A DNA stretch of 64,000 nucleotides from Candidatus Sulfurimonas marisnigri (GCF_015265475.1 NZ_CP054493.1:372001-436000), one strand, 5' to 3'. Counted from the first letter of the stretch, positions 40,042-50,163 are shown. The notes: generated by a model from the sequence alone, not told the origin. Program-made: numbers and translations.

Positions 40042-40695
40042 ATGACCAAAAGAATTTTTGTTACTGCTACAAATACAGATATCGGTAAGACATACACGAC
40101 TAAGCTTCTGCTAAAAGAGTTTGCTTCACGTAACTTAAGAGTCGGTGTGATAAAACCAATAGAAACCGGTGTTAAAATAAAAGCCGTTGACGGCCAAGAG
40201 CTTTTGAGATGTGTACAAGAGGTAAATAAAGAATTTTCAAATCTACATGTGGAAGATATCGTTCCAATTACTTATGAGCTTCCTGCAGCTCCATTTGTTG
40301 CATCAAACTGTAAAAAATTAAATTTACAAAAGATAGATAAAGCAATTGAAAAAATAGAAAAATTGTGTGATGTATTGATTATTGAGGGTGCTGGTGGTTT
40401 ATATGTGCCTATTGATGATGAATATATGATAATCGATTTAATAGCATACTTTAAAGCTTCTGCAATCTTAGTTACTCACTGTTCCCTTGGTTGCATAAAC
40501 GATACGTTGTTAAGTAAAAAAGCTTTGGAAGATAAAAAAATTCCATATGTTATTGCATTTAATTGTCGAGAAGATAATGATAGTTTTTCCGTTGTCTCTG
40601 AGCCTTATTTTTTAAAAACAGGCTTTGAGGTGTTAAAAGTTGATGAAAATATTGACACGATTTGCGATGTCTTGTATAATCTACAAATTATTTAA
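40042..40695 (+). CDS. bioD: Dethiobiotin synthetase
   Basis: BioD closes the ureido ring of dethiobiotin from DAPA, CO2 and ATP. The 217-residue product has the P-loop TNTDIGKTYTTK (9-20), the VIKPIETG substrate loop near 38-45 and IEGAGGLYVPI near 114-124. No other biotin genes are nearby. It is followed by pyrB 21 bases later, probably in one transcript. Confidence 0.93.
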   Translation: MTKRIFVTATNTDIGKTYTTKLLLKEFASRNLRVGVIKPIETGVKIKAVDGQELLRCVQEVNKEFSNLHVEDIVPITYELPAAPFVASNCKKLNLQKIDKAIEKIEKLCDVLIIEGAGGLYVPIDDEYMIIDLIAYFKASAILVTHCSLGCINDTLLSKKALEDKKIPYVIAFNCREDNDSFSVVSEPYFLKTGFEVLKVDENIDTICDVLYNLQII

Positions 40696-40716
40696 TAAAG
40701 ATAAAAAAGAAGTATC

Positions 40717-41592
40717 ATGCAACACTTAATTCGTACAGATGATTTCACTCTTTTAGAGATAGAAGAGATTTTAGAAGATGCTAAAAAGTTTAGCGATGGA
40801 AGATTCGATAGGATACTTCAAGATAAAATAATTATCACGCTGTTCTTTGAAAATTCTACGAGAACAAAAAGCTCTTTTGAAATTGCCGCAAAGAGATTAG
40901 GTGCTGAGATTGTCCATTTGGATGTGGCTCAAAGCTCTACAAAAAAAGGTGAAACCTTAGTTGATACTGCAATGAGTCTAGATGCAATGCACCCTGACGC
41001 AATAATAGTTAGACACCAAAACTCAGGTGTTCCAAAAATGCTCTCAAACAATACAAAAGCCTCTATAATAAATGCTGGAGATGGAGCACATGCACATCCA
41101 ACACAAGCACTTTTGGACCTCTTTACATTAAAAGAACATTTTGGTGATTTGAGAGGCAAAAAAATTGCAATAGTAGGGGATATAAAAAATTCACGTGTAG
41201 CAAACTCAAATATTGAACTTTTAAGTAGGTTTGGTATGGAGGTAATACTTGTTGCTCCACCACATTTTTTGCCAAAGACAGAGCTAAGAACTACACACTT
41301 CTTAACGAGTATAGTTAATGAGCTGGATGCAATTATGAGTTTAAGGACTCAAACAGAAAGGCATTCATCTCAAAGTTATGCTTCACTTAAAGATTATGCA
41401 AGTGATTTTTGCATCACGACTGAGTTAATAGGAGATAAAGATATAGTTATTCTTCACCCTGGTCCTGTGCATAGAAATATAGACATTTGCGACGCGCTTC
41501 TAGCAGATAAAAGATGCAAAGTTTTAAAACAGGTCTCAAACGGAGTCTCTATAAGAATGGCTGTTCTTAAAAAGTTGATTACGCAAAGTTAA
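40717..41592 (+). CDS. pyrB: Aspartate carbamoyltransferase, catalytic subunit
   Basis: PyrB makes carbamoyl-aspartate in pyrimidine synthesis. The 291-residue product has the carbamoyl-phosphate loop [13 protein letters not shown] (about 48-60), [13 protein letters not shown] near 80, the [12 protein letters not shown] motif near 128 and [11 protein letters not shown] near 250. The regulatory chain gene pyrI is not seen, as is usual in this group. It shares one base with the pabB start. Confidence 0.95.
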   Translation: MQHLIRTDDFTLLEIEEILEDAKKFSDGRFDRILQDKIIITLFFENSTRTKSSFEIAAKRLGAEIVHLDVAQSSTKKGETLVDTAMSLDAMHPDAIIVRHQNSGVPKMLSNNTKASIINAGDGAHAHPTQALLDLFTLKEHFGDLRGKKIAIVGDIKNSRVANSNIELLSRFGMEVILVAPPHFLPKTELRTTHFLTSIVNELDAIMSLRTQTERHSSQSYASLKDYASDFCITTELIGDKDIVILHPGPVHRNIDICDALLADKRCKVLKQVSNGVSIRMAVLKKLITQS

Positions 41593-42539
41593 TGACATTT
41601 GACGACTTAAACTCTTTAGGAATACAAAGAGAGCCATTCTTATTTATTTGTGACTTTAAAGCAGAAAATTTAAAAGTTATTCGTTTGGATGAACTTGATA
41701 AATATGATGTTGAGTTTTGCATAGAAGAAAACTACGATATAAAACAATATAATAATACAATACAAAAGTATCCTATAGGGTTTGCTGAGTACAAAAGGCA
41801 GTTTGATTATGTACAAGAGAGAATAAAATCTGGTAATACTTATCTTCTTAATTTAACTGCTTCAACGCCAATAAAAACAAATTTGAGCCTAAAAGAGATT
41901 TTTCAAAATGCCAATGCTCACTATAAGTTAAGATATGAGGACAAAGAAAATAAATTTGTCTGCTTCTCTCCTGAAAAATTTATTCAGATAAAAGATGGCA
42001 CAATTCACACGTACCCAATGAAGGGGACTATTGATGCTTCAGTTATAGGTGCTAAGCAAAAGATATTAGATAACAAAAAAGAGATGGCAGAACATGTTAT
42101 GGTAGTTGATTTACTTAGAAATGATCTCTCAATAGTTGCTGAAGATGTACATGTAAAAAAGTTTAGATATGTAAAAGCTATAGAAGCTGGAGATAAAAAA
42201 CTTCTACATGTAAGCTCTCATATAAGTGGAATGGTTAGTGAAAATTGGCATGAAAAAATAGGTGATATTTTAAAATCACTCTTGCCGGCGGGAAGCATAA
42301 GCGGCGCTCCTAAAAAGAGTACTTTAGAAATTATTAAACAGGTTGAAAATTATGAACGTGGGTATTTTAGCGGAGTATTTGGTGTTTATGACGGAGAATC
42401 ACTTGATAGTGGAGTAATGATTAGATTTATACAAAAGACTAAAGATGGCTATATCTATAAGAGTGGTGGTGGAATTACGTTAGATAGTAATGCTAAAAGT
42501 GAATATAAGGAACTTTTAGATAAAGTTTATTTACCATAA
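41592..42539 (+). CDS. pabB: Aminodeoxychorismate synthase component I
   Basis: PabB converts chorismate and ammonia to aminodeoxychorismate for folate. The 315-residue product covers the chorismate-binding domain but lacks most of the N-terminal region of larger homologs, as in other Campylobacterota. The MKGTI motif (residue about 141-145) has the Lys that separates PabB from anthranilate synthase (PIAGT). Also visible are LRNDLS near 176, PAGSISGAPK near 232 and a GGGI segment near 295. The partner pabA is not in the window; a pabC-like gene is at 9196. Confidence 0.88.
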   Translation: MTFDDLNSLGIQREPFLFICDFKAENLKVIRLDELDKYDVEFCIEENYDIKQYNNTIQKYPIGFAEYKRQFDYVQERIKSGNTYLLNLTASTPIKTNLSLKEIFQNANAHYKLRYEDKENKFVCFSPEKFIQIKDGTIHTYPMKGTIDASVIGAKQKILDNKKEMAEHVMVVDLLRNDLSIVAEDVHVKKFRYVKAIEAGDKKLLHVSSHISGMVSENWHEKIGDILKSLLPAGSISGAPKKSTLEIIKQVENYERGYFSGVFGVYDGESLDSGVMIRFIQKTKDGYIYKSGGGITLDSNAKSEYKELLDKVYLP

Positions 42540-42557
42540 ATTATTAATGAGGAAAAT

Positions 42558-43958
42558 ATGAAATATAATATAAAGAATTTTTTTACTAGCGGACATAAAT
42601 TTAGTGAATTTGAACTTAATTTGAAATACAGGTACCAAATTATAAATATAGGACTTATTATCTCAGCTGTTATATTTATTTATGCAATCATTGTAAATAT
42701 TATAAGAGATATCAAAGTTTTTATTCCCATTGAGGGAGGAATGCTTTTTATTGTCTTTATATTAATGTTTTTATTGAGAAAATATCGTTTTATGATTAAG
42801 TATGTTGCTGTAATTATGACTGCTCAATTTTTATTTTTGTTTTTATACCTTATTTATTATGGATATCCAGATGACTTAAAACATATATGGGTTATTGTGT
42901 TTCCAGCCATTTTATTATATTTTCAACCTTCAAAAAGAATATTTTGTTGGTTGTTTGCAATGATTTTCTTAATTCTTATGGCACCTTTGCAGACAATAAT
43001 AGAAGTGCAGTATAGTATGTATCAGGTTTCATATATAGTTTTTGTTTTGGTTATTGAAAGTGTATTGATTCATTTTTACCAACTTAAAATGGATGAATCA
43101 CAAAAACTTATTTTAGAGCAACAAAAGATGCTTTTGGATTTTAACTCTGAACTTGAGAAGCAGGTGAAAGAAAAAACCTCTGAATTAACAGAACTCAATG
43201 AATCACTTGAGAAAAAAGTTGCACACAAACTAGAAGAGTTAACAAAAAAAGATAAAATTTTAGAGACACAGTCCAAACAGGCAGTTATGGGTGAAATGAT
43301 AAGTATGATAGCTCATCAATGGAGACAGCCGCTCTCAACAATTACTCTTCAAATAGCAAATTTACAGCTTGATAAATTATTAGGAAAAGAGGTAAGTAGT
43401 GAAGATACTGACGGAGCTTTAAGTAACATTAGTGACACAATAGTATATTTGTCAGAAACAATAGACGATTTTTTAACATATTTTAATAATGATAAAGAGT
43501 TGGTTGAGGTGGAAGTCCATGAACTACTTCAAAAAGCACTTAATTTTGCTATGCCTAGAGTTAAAGGTAAAGGTATTGAAATAGTTATAGACAAAAAAGC
43601 TGATATATATATAAAAACATATATAAATGAGTTTATTCAAGTTGTGTTAAATATTTTAAACAATGCTATTGATGCTGTTGATGAATCTAAAAATGACAAG
43701 CCATATATTAATATCAGCATTAAGAGTAAGGACGATTTTATTTTACTTGATATCTCAGATAATGCAGGTGGTATCAGTAGTGAAAATATACCAAATCTCT
43801 TTGAACCGTATTTTAGCACTAAAGGGAAGAACGGAACAGGTCTGGGCTTATATATGAGTCAGATGATTGTACAAAAGCAGTTTAACGGTAACATAGATGT
43901 GATAAGTTCTGAAAACGGTTCTACTTTTACTATAAAGGTTCCAAAAGATATATCTTAG
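42558..43958 (+). CDS. Orphan membrane sensor histidine kinase
   Basis: This is a 466-residue sensor kinase with about five membrane helices between residues 28 and 175, a long coiled coil (180-240), a phosphoacceptor region MISMIAHQWRQPLS with H253 and a HATPase domain (about 345-466) with N-box NAIDAVD, G1 DNAGGIS and GTGLGLYM. The HQWRQPL form of the H-box is common in Campylobacterota. No response regulator is adjacent; the next gene is a small membrane protein starting 2 bases after its stop. The short loops suggest a signal sensed within or at the membrane. Confidence 0.88.
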   Translation: MKYNIKNFFTSGHKFSEFELNLKYRYQIINIGLIISAVIFIYAIIVNIIRDIKVFIPIEGGMLFIVFILMFLLRKYRFMIKYVAVIMTAQFLFLFLYLIYYGYPDDLKHIWVIVFPAILLYFQPSKRIFCWLFAMIFLILMAPLQTIIEVQYSMYQVSYIVFVLVIESVLIHFYQLKMDESQKLILEQQKMLLDFNSELEKQVKEKTSELTELNESLEKKVAHKLEELTKKDKILETQSKQAVMGEMISMIAHQWRQPLSTITLQIANLQLDKLLGKEVSSEDTDGALSNISDTIVYLSETIDDFLTYFNNDKELVEVEVHELLQKALNFAMPRVKGKGIEIVIDKKADIYIKTYINEFIQVVLNILNNAIDAVDESKNDKPYINISIKSKDDFILLDISDNAGGISSENIPNLFEPYFSTKGKNGTGLGLYMSQMIVQKQFNGNIDVISSENGSTFTIKVPKDIS

Positions 43959-43959
43959 T

Positions 43960-44343
43960 ATGAAACTTTTGAAAAATCTGCTATTTTTTATCTATTCATT
44001 GGCTCTACATGTAGAGTTGATGTTTGTTTTTTCATTAAATTTTTATCTCTTGTACTTTATCAATCTTTTTATTGTTATGTATTTGCTAAATTTTAAATTT
44101 AGTGACTTTTCGTCAGAATTGTTTTGGCTATACTCATACACAATTTTACTACTAATTAATCAAGATTTATATGATGAGAATACTTTTGATTTTTATCTTT
44201 GGCTTGATATTGTAGATAAAGTACCTTTTATAAGTAGCGAAGTGATGTATTCTTTAATTATAGTTCATTTATTACTTTTCACTAATTTAAAAAAGTTTGA
44301 GAATGTTTGGGATATAATAGATAAAAAATTATTTAGGATTTGA
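43960..44343 (+). CDS. Small multi-pass membrane protein of unknown function
   Basis: This 127-residue protein is very hydrophobic, with about four membrane segments (about 5-25, 27-46, 52-70 and 90-112) and a short basic tail. I recognise no family. It starts 2 bases after the histidine kinase stop and ends 3 bases before the transaldolase start, so it is in the same transcript and could be an accessory to the kinase. The composition is like the local genes, with no sign of transfer. Confidence 0.7.
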   Translation: MKLLKNLLFFIYSLALHVELMFVFSLNFYLLYFINLFIVMYLLNFKFSDFSSELFWLYSYTILLLINQDLYDENTFDFYLWLDIVDKVPFISSEVMYSLIIVHLLLFTNLKKFENVWDIIDKKLFRI

Positions 44344-44346
44344 GAT

Positions 44347-45327
44347 ATGTATATAGAAGATTTAAAGTTTTCGCTCTGGGCTGATTTTATAGAGAGAGAT
44401 TATTTAGATAATGAATTTAAAGATTTAATAAATAGCGGAACTATCAATGGTGCAACTTCTAATCCTGCAATATTTAAAAATGCTATTTTAAATTCACCTG
44501 CATATAAAGAGCAGTTGTCAACTCTAACCTCTTTAACTCCAAAAGAGAAGTATGAAGCAGTAGCAATATATGATATACAAAAAGCAGCAGATATCCTTAA
44601 GCCTCTTTATGATGTTGGAGATGATGGCTATGTAAGTATAGAAGTTGACCCTTTTCTTTGTGATGATTCAGATGCAACAATTAAAGAAGGAAAGCGCCTT
44701 TTTGCAGAGATAAATCGTAAAAATGTGATGATTAAAGTGCCTGCTACTGAGGCAGGCTACCCCGCCATGCAAGAGCTTACATCTTGTGGTATTCCAGTTA
44801 ACGCAACTCTTATATTTAAAAAAGAACAAGCTATATCTTGTGCAAAGGCTTTTGAAGCAGGAGTTGCAAATAATGGAAATAAAGTTGACACTGTTATAAG
44901 TGTTTTTGTAAGTCGCGTGGATAGAGCATTGGATGAAGAGCTTGCAAAAAATGGCGTTGAAGTTGCACTTAGTGGAATATATAACAGTGCTGATATTTAT
45001 ACAGAGGTTCAGAGTATGAATGTTAGTGGATGCAGAACACTCTTTGCAAGCACAGGGGTAAAAGATGATTCACTACCAGCTCATTACTATATAGAAAAGC
45101 TTTTAGCACACAACAGTGTTAATACAGCGCCTATCGACACCATAAAAGCATTTGCAGAAAATGGCGGTAGTAAAAGTGCTCTTCCACTTTCACCTGTGAT
45201 TATAAATGAGCATTTTAAAAATATAGAGAGTTTAGGAATTGACTTTAATGGAGTTTTAGATAAACAGATAGCTGATGGATTAGAGCAATTTAAAGATGCA
45301 TTTAAAGAGATATTGGAGTCATTATGA
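44347..45327 (+). CDS. tal: Transaldolase
   Basis: Transaldolase moves a dihydroxyacetone unit between sugar phosphates in the non-oxidative pentose phosphate pathway. The 326-residue product shows LWADFIERDYLDN at the N terminus, GATSNPAIFKNAI near 33-46, VSIEVDP near 97 and the Schiff-base lysine in MIKVPATEAG near 130. The form is the longer type seen in Campylobacterota. The stop overlaps the pilT start by 4 bases. Confidence 0.93.
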   Translation: MYIEDLKFSLWADFIERDYLDNEFKDLINSGTINGATSNPAIFKNAILNSPAYKEQLSTLTSLTPKEKYEAVAIYDIQKAADILKPLYDVGDDGYVSIEVDPFLCDDSDATIKEGKRLFAEINRKNVMIKVPATEAGYPAMQELTSCGIPVNATLIFKKEQAISCAKAFEAGVANNGNKVDTVISVFVSRVDRALDEELAKNGVEVALSGIYNSADIYTEVQSMNVSGCRTLFASTGVKDDSLPAHYYIEKLLAHNSVNTAPIDTIKAFAENGGSKSALPLSPVIINEHFKNIESLGIDFNGVLDKQIADGLEQFKDAFKEILESL

Positions 45328-46514
45328 GTGAAAATAAAAATGAAGTAGATATTAGTCAATTAACGTTTGAACAGTTAAAAAAGATAAGAGCTTATCTTAA
45401 AAAGCTTATTGATAATGGTGGAAGTGATTTACATGTAAAGGCCAATGGAGTTATTCGCGCAAGAATTAATGGAAAGATTGTCCAGTTCTCTGGAAGTATA
45501 TTTACATACGAAGAGGCTATGACGCTTGCTAAAGAGATTCTAAGAGGCAGATATGCAGAATTTGTTGAGAACAAAGAGGTGGATTTAGTATATCAATTTG
45601 ATGAGCATAATCGTTTTCGTGTAAATATTTTCTTTCAGATGGATGGACCATCAGCGGTCTTCCGTGTTATTCCAATGAAAATACCTAACTTTGATGATAT
45701 GGGTTATCCAGAAATTGTAAGAACTCTTACCGATGAGGGAAGAGGGATGGTTTTGGTTACCGGAGCAACAGGTAGTGGAAAATCAACAACTCTCGCAGCG
45801 ATGATAAATGAGATTAACACTAAAGAGCAGCAACATATTATAACTATTGAAGACCCTATTGAATTTGTCCATAAAGATAGGGGGTGTATAATTAATCAGC
45901 GCTCTGTAGGTCAAGACACTCTCTCTTTCGATAGAGCACTAAGAGCTGCTCTTCGTGAAGACCCTGATATTATTCTTGTTGGGGAGATGCGTGACCGTGA
46001 GACTGTGGAGCTTGCTCTTCATGCTGCTGATACAGGTCACCTAGTGTTCTCAACACTACACACAATTGATGCAAAAGAGACTATTAACCGTATTATTGCA
46101 ATGTTTCCAACTGACGAACAAAATCGTGTTAGGCTCTCTTTATCAGGAGTTCTAAAAGGTATTGTATCACAAAGGCTAATTCCAACTATAGACAATAAGC
46201 GAGTCGCTGCTATGGAAATTTTAGTTAAAACTCCGATGATAGAAAAACTAATAGTTGAAAACCGTGATTATGAGATAAAAGATGCAATAGAAAAAGGTCG
46301 TGAACATTATGGGTCACAAAGTTTTGATCAGCATATTTTAGATATATATAATGAAGGAATAATTACAAAAGAAAAAGCGAAAGATTATGCAACAAGCGCA
46401 TCTGATTTAGAACTTAGAATGAGTGGGCTAAATAGTGGAAAAGCTACTGGAACTAATCCTAATGATGAAGGAAAAGCAAGAGCTTATAACGAAGATATAT
46501 TTGATTTAAAATAA
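45324..46514 (+). CDS. pilT: PilT-type twitching motility ATPase
   Basis: This 396-residue secretion ATPase of the PilT branch normally pulls type IV pili back. It has the N-terminal PAS-like half (GGSDLHVKANGVIRARINGK near 34-53), Walker A GATGSGKSTT near 148-157, the Asp box TIEDPIEFVH, Walker B ILVGEMRD and the HTIDAKETINRII His box. No other pilus genes are in the window, so its partner machinery is elsewhere; it may serve a type II-like system instead. The last 25 residues are polar and probably disordered. Confidence 0.88.
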   Translation: MSENKNEVDISQLTFEQLKKIRAYLKKLIDNGGSDLHVKANGVIRARINGKIVQFSGSIFTYEEAMTLAKEILRGRYAEFVENKEVDLVYQFDEHNRFRVNIFFQMDGPSAVFRVIPMKIPNFDDMGYPEIVRTLTDEGRGMVLVTGATGSGKSTTLAAMINEINTKEQQHIITIEDPIEFVHKDRGCIINQRSVGQDTLSFDRALRAALREDPDIILVGEMRDRETVELALHAADTGHLVFSTLHTIDAKETINRIIAMFPTDEQNRVRLSLSGVLKGIVSQRLIPTIDNKRVAAMEILVKTPMIEKLIVENRDYEIKDAIEKGREHYGSQSFDQHILDIYNEGIITKEKAKDYATSASDLELRMSGLNSGKATGTNPNDEGKARAYNEDIFDLK

Positions 46515-46541
46515 TTTAACAGAATCTAAAGTTTAAAGAGG

Positions 46542-46547
46542 TATAAT
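46542..46547 (+). promoter_or_regulatory. -10 box for rplY
   Basis: TATAAT lies 28 bases upstream of the rplY ATG, in the 60-base gap after pilT, with TTAAGGA as ribosome-binding site. It marks the likely start of the rplY-pth transcript. Confidence 0.5.
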
Positions 46548-46574
46548 TCCAAATATTTTTATTAAGGATTTGAT

Positions 46575-47111
46575 ATGTTAGAAGGCACTATTAGAGAGAG
46601 TATTGGCAAAAAAGGCACGAAAGCGCTTCGCCGCGATGGATATCTAATTGCAAACATTTACGGAAAAGGGCTTGAAAATATTCACGCTGCATTCAAAATG
46701 AATGAATATGTCCGTACAGTTCGCAACAAAGAGACTTTAGCATTTCCAGTGAGTATAGATGGAAAAGAGATAAATGTTGTAGTACAATCGTACGAAGCAC
46801 ATCCATTAACATCTTTACTTTTACACGTAGATTTAATGGTGGCACAGCCAGGTGTTGTAACTCACTACCACGTACCAGTTGTACCACAAGGTGAAGCGTT
46901 TGGTCTTAAAAACAAAGGTCTTGTTAATGTTTCAAAACCTCGTTTAAGAGTTAAAGCTGCAATCGAGAATGTTCCAAACAGCATTACTGTTGATGTGACT
47001 CCAATGGATGTTGGCGATTCTAGACTTATTCGTGATTTAGCTATAATTGATAACGTTAAATTTACTGATTCAGATCGCGTAGCTGTAGTAAGTATAATTA
47101 AAGCTAAGTAA
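46575..47111 (+). CDS. rplY: 50S ribosomal protein L25/general stress protein Ctc
   Basis: This 178-residue protein binds 5S rRNA. It has the L25 domain (about 1-90: LEGTIRESIGKKGTKALRRDGYLIANIYGKG) and the C-terminal Ctc beta domain (about 95-178), so it is the long Ctc form. It starts the conserved rplY-pth-lptG-lysA block. The next gene, pth, begins one base after its stop. Confidence 0.94.
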   Translation: MLEGTIRESIGKKGTKALRRDGYLIANIYGKGLENIHAAFKMNEYVRTVRNKETLAFPVSIDGKEINVVVQSYEAHPLTSLLLHVDLMVAQPGVVTHYHVPVVPQGEAFGLKNKGLVNVSKPRLRVKAAIENVPNSITVDVTPMDVGDSRLIRDLAIIDNVKFTDSDRVAVVSIIKAK

Positions 47112-47112
47112 A

Positions 47113-47673
47113 ATGCTTATAGTCGGACTGGGTAATCCTGGCCCGAACTATGAACAAACTCGCCATAATATTGGGTTTATGGTTATTGATGAACTAGTCT
47201 CTCGCATGAATGCAAATAAATTCTCCAGCAACACTTCATTTAACGGTGAACTTTTCAAATTTTCAAATCATTTTTTATTAAAACCACTTACTTTTATGAA
47301 TCTCTCCGGTAACTCCATAGCTGCAGTTAAAAAATTTTATAAAATTGAAGATGTTGTTGTAATACATGATGATTTAGATTTACCATTTGGTACAATAAGA
47401 TTTAAAAAAGGTGGCGGGCATGGTGGACATAATGGACTCAAGTCTACCGACGAGAAAATATCTCGTGAATATATTAGAGTTAGAATGGGTATAGGAAAAC
47501 CAGAGCATAAAGGTGAAGTTTCCTCTTATGTTTTAAGTGATTTTAATTCAAAAGAGAAGGATCATATTAGTGAATGGATCTCTTTTGCATGCGAGGCAGT
47601 TGAATGTTTACTGCAAAATTCACTTGAAGATGTTAGCTCTAAATATACAATTAAAAAATTTCAGCTAAAATAA
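47113..47673 (+). CDS. pth: Peptidyl-tRNA hydrolase
   Basis: Pth recycles tRNAs from dropped-off peptidyl-tRNA. The 186-residue product begins MLIVGLGNPGPNYEQTRHNIGF, with catalytic H19, N-binding KPLTFMNLSG near 57-66, HDDLDLPFG near 90 and GGGHGGHNGLKS near 105. It is coupled to rplY. Two small hairpins separate it from lptG. Confidence 0.96.
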   Translation: MLIVGLGNPGPNYEQTRHNIGFMVIDELVSRMNANKFSSNTSFNGELFKFSNHFLLKPLTFMNLSGNSIAAVKKFYKIEDVVVIHDDLDLPFGTIRFKKGGGHGGHNGLKSTDEKISREYIRVRMGIGKPEHKGEVSSYVLSDFNSKEKDHISEWISFACEAVECLLQNSLEDVSSKYTIKKFQLK

Positions 47674-47690
47674 CAATAAAATAAGTTTCT

Positions 47691-47727
47691 CGCCAATAGG
47701 CGTAGCTTTAGTAAGTGAATACAAGCT
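47691..47727 (+). promoter_or_regulatory. Two hairpins in the lptG leader
   Basis: CGCC-AATA-GGCG (47691-47702) and AGCTT paired with AAGCT (47704-47708 with 47723-47727) sit in the 87-base gap between pth and lptG. They could end the pth transcript or shape the lptG leader. Both stems are short. Confidence 0.35.
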
Positions 47728-47760
47728 GGACTTTGTTCAGATGATATGAGAAGGATAAGT

Positions 47761-48831
47761 ATGTTAGCTTTTAAATATATATCTTTTCATTACATAAAAT
47801 ATTTTGCAATTATTTTATTAGCGCTTATACTGTTTTTAGTTGGATTTGATTATATGGGCAGTGTGGATAAGTTAAATATATCTGCAAACTTACTCCTTAT
47901 TTATTTAGTGTATAAGGCTTTTTATGCCATAGATTTACTTCTTCCTCTTTCACTTATATTTGCCATGATATCTACAAAAATGTTATTAATTCGCTCAAAT
48001 TCATTGGTGTCTTTTTATTCTCTAGGTTACTCAAGAATTGATATTCTAAAACCTTTTGTTGTTGTCTCAACATTAATTATAGTAGCTTTTATCTCTATTC
48101 ACGCTGTTTCAAATTTCGCAAGAGCAAATGAATTTGCAAATAATATTCGTAAAAATGCACAATATTTGAGTCCTACGAGAGATCTGTTTTTTACATATAA
48201 AGATAAATTTATATATTTTTCAAAGATGCTACCACTGCAAGAAAGTGCCGAAGGTATAAGAGTTTTTAGTTTTAATAACAACTCTTTAAAAGAGGTTCTA
48301 GTTGCTTCAAAGGCTATGTATAGAGATAAATTTTGGAATATCGATAAAGCAGATGTTATTACAAAGCCTGACAATGTAAACTTTGATTCACTAGGCATTA
48401 AAGTGACAGAGAGTGAAAATTTAAAAATCCTTAAAGGGTTCCGCCCTAAAATGTTAGACCAAGTTTATGAAGGCAAGGTTAACTTTACAATAAAAGACGC
48501 TATTGATGCATATATGCTCTTGAGGAGTCAAAATATCAATACTGATGTTATCAAAAGCGTGATTTATAAAATTTTTATTTATCCATTTTTTGTACCTTGT
48601 TTAATTGTAATAATTTTCTTTTTTGTTCCAATAAGTGTAAGGTTTTTAAATGTATCAATATTTAGTTTTGCAGCAATAATAGCATCACTTATGGTATGGG
48701 CAATTCTTTTTACGCTAAGTGAATTATCAAACCATAAAACTATTCCAGGTGAAATTGGTATAATTGCCCCTATTGTTATTCTCTTTTTTGTATCTATGCG
48801 GCAGTGGAAAAAGTACAGTTTATCTACATAG
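47761..48831 (+). CDS. lptG: LPS export permease LptG/LptF family
   Basis: This inner-membrane permease works with LptB and LptC to extract LPS and send it towards LptD, which is also in this window. The 356-residue product has three N-terminal membrane helices (about 12-33, 45-75 and 95-115), a periplasmic beta-jellyroll (about 130-260) and three C-terminal helices (about 270-350). I start it at ATG 47761 with AGAAGG upstream rather than an ATG 15 bases earlier. LptF and LptG are hard to separate by eye. Confidence 0.85.
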   Translation: MLAFKYISFHYIKYFAIILLALILFLVGFDYMGSVDKLNISANLLLIYLVYKAFYAIDLLLPLSLIFAMISTKMLLIRSNSLVSFYSLGYSRIDILKPFVVVSTLIIVAFISIHAVSNFARANEFANNIRKNAQYLSPTRDLFFTYKDKFIYFSKMLPLQESAEGIRVFSFNNNSLKEVLVASKAMYRDKFWNIDKADVITKPDNVNFDSLGIKVTESENLKILKGFRPKMLDQVYEGKVNFTIKDAIDAYMLLRSQNINTDVIKSVIYKIFIYPFFVPCLIVIIFFFVPISVRFLNVSIFSFAAIIASLMVWAILFTLSELSNHKTIPGEIGIIAPIVILFFVSMRQWKKYSLST

Positions 48832-48889
48832 ATAACAAAATTATAAGTAGTTTTTAGATAAAATAACTTAAAAATTTTTTGGGACTTTC

Positions 48890-50098
48890 ATGATAAATTT
48901 TAAAGAGTTAGCAAACGAGCATAAGACACCACTTTATATATATGATTTAGACTATATGACTAAGCAGTATGGGGATTTAAAAGACGCTTTTAAGGGTAGA
49001 AAATCAATTATGGCATATGCTGTAAAATCAAACTCAAACCTTAGTATAGTTAAGCACTTCGCAGATTTAGGAAGTGGAGCAGATTGTGTATCCATTGGTG
49101 AAGTTCGCCGTGCATTTCTAGCCGGAGTACCTGCTTATAAAATTATTTTTTCTGGTGTTGGAAAGAGCGATGATGAGATTCGTGAAGCTATAGAAAAAGA
49201 CATTCTTTATATAAATGTTGAGAGTGAAGCTGAACTTGGCCGTGTAGAACTTATTGCAAAAGAGTTAAACTCTACATCTAGAATCAGCATAAGAGTAAAC
49301 CCTAATATTGACCCGCAAACTCACCCATATATATCAACAGGACTGCATGATAACAAGTTTGGTGTTGAGCTTGACACAGCAAAAAGAATGTATATTCGTG
49401 CAAACAACTCTCAATATCTAGACCCTGTTGGGATTCATTTTCACATAGGATCTCAGCTTACAGAACTTAAACCAATTTATGAGTCTGCTGAAATTGTAGC
49501 TGATTTAGTTCGTTCTTTGTCAAATATAAAAATTGAGTTAAAGTTTTTTGATATTGGTGGAGGACTTGGCGTAAAATATGATGATGAAATTACAATAGCT
49601 CCTTATGACTATGCGCAAGCAATATTAGGAACATTAAAAGGCTTGGATTTAACAGTAATCTGTGAACCAGGTAGATTTTTAACAGCAAATGCTGGATACT
49701 TTTTAACCAAAGTTTTATATGAAAAACAAAATGGAGCAAAAAGATTTGTTGTAGTTGATGGTGCTATGAATGACCTTCTTCGTCCAAGTCTTTATAATGC
49801 TTACCACAAAATAGAAGTGATTACGGATAGTGAATCAGAGCTAAGTAAGGCCGATGTTGTCGGCCCAGTTTGTGAGAGCGGTGACTTCTTCGCAAAAGAT
49901 TATCAGCTACCAGTTTTAGAGCATAATGATCTATTGGTTGTTCATAGCGCTGGGGCTTACGGCTTTGGCATGGGCAGTAACTATAACACAAGAGGCAGAA
50001 GTGCTGAGGTTGCATTAGAAGACGGTAAAGCAAGACTCATACGTAAACGTGAAAACTTTGAAGATTTAATAGCTTTAGAGAAAGATCTTTTGGTTTAA
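48890..50098 (+). CDS. lysA: Diaminopimelate decarboxylase
   Basis: LysA makes lysine from meso-diaminopimelate. The 402-residue product has the PLP lysine in MAYAVKSNSNL (about 42-52), the HIGSQ loop near 185, the phosphate-binding GGGLGVKY near 223, the CEPGR motif near 260, and GPVCESGDFFAKD near 325, whose Cys and Asp reach the partner active site. It is followed by an 82-base gap with two hairpins before the HAD gene. Confidence 0.96.
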   Translation: MINFKELANEHKTPLYIYDLDYMTKQYGDLKDAFKGRKSIMAYAVKSNSNLSIVKHFADLGSGADCVSIGEVRRAFLAGVPAYKIIFSGVGKSDDEIREAIEKDILYINVESEAELGRVELIAKELNSTSRISIRVNPNIDPQTHPYISTGLHDNKFGVELDTAKRMYIRANNSQYLDPVGIHFHIGSQLTELKPIYESAEIVADLVRSLSNIKIELKFFDIGGGLGVKYDDEITIAPYDYAQAILGTLKGLDLTVICEPGRFLTANAGYFLTKVLYEKQNGAKRFVVVDGAMNDLLRPSLYNAYHKIEVITDSESELSKADVVGPVCESGDFFAKDYQLPVLEHNDLLVVHSAGAYGFGMGSNYNTRGRSAEVALEDGKARLIRKRENFEDLIALEKDLLV

Positions 50099-50116
50099 GT
50101 ATAAGAATGATATATC

Positions 50117-50163
50117 TTGCCAGCGGCAAAGCTGAATATAATATGGACGGCTTCATATTATAT
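50117..50163 (+). promoter_or_regulatory. Two hairpins in the leader of the HAD gene
   Basis: TTGCC-AGC-GGCAA (50117-50129) is followed by ATATAATATG paired perfectly with CATATTATAT (50136-50145 with 50154-50163). The second ends 5 bases before the AAGGGGA ribosome-binding site of the TTG start at 50181. The left arm also contains a TATAAT, so this may be a promoter inside an operator palindrome or a terminator for lysA. Confidence 0.4.
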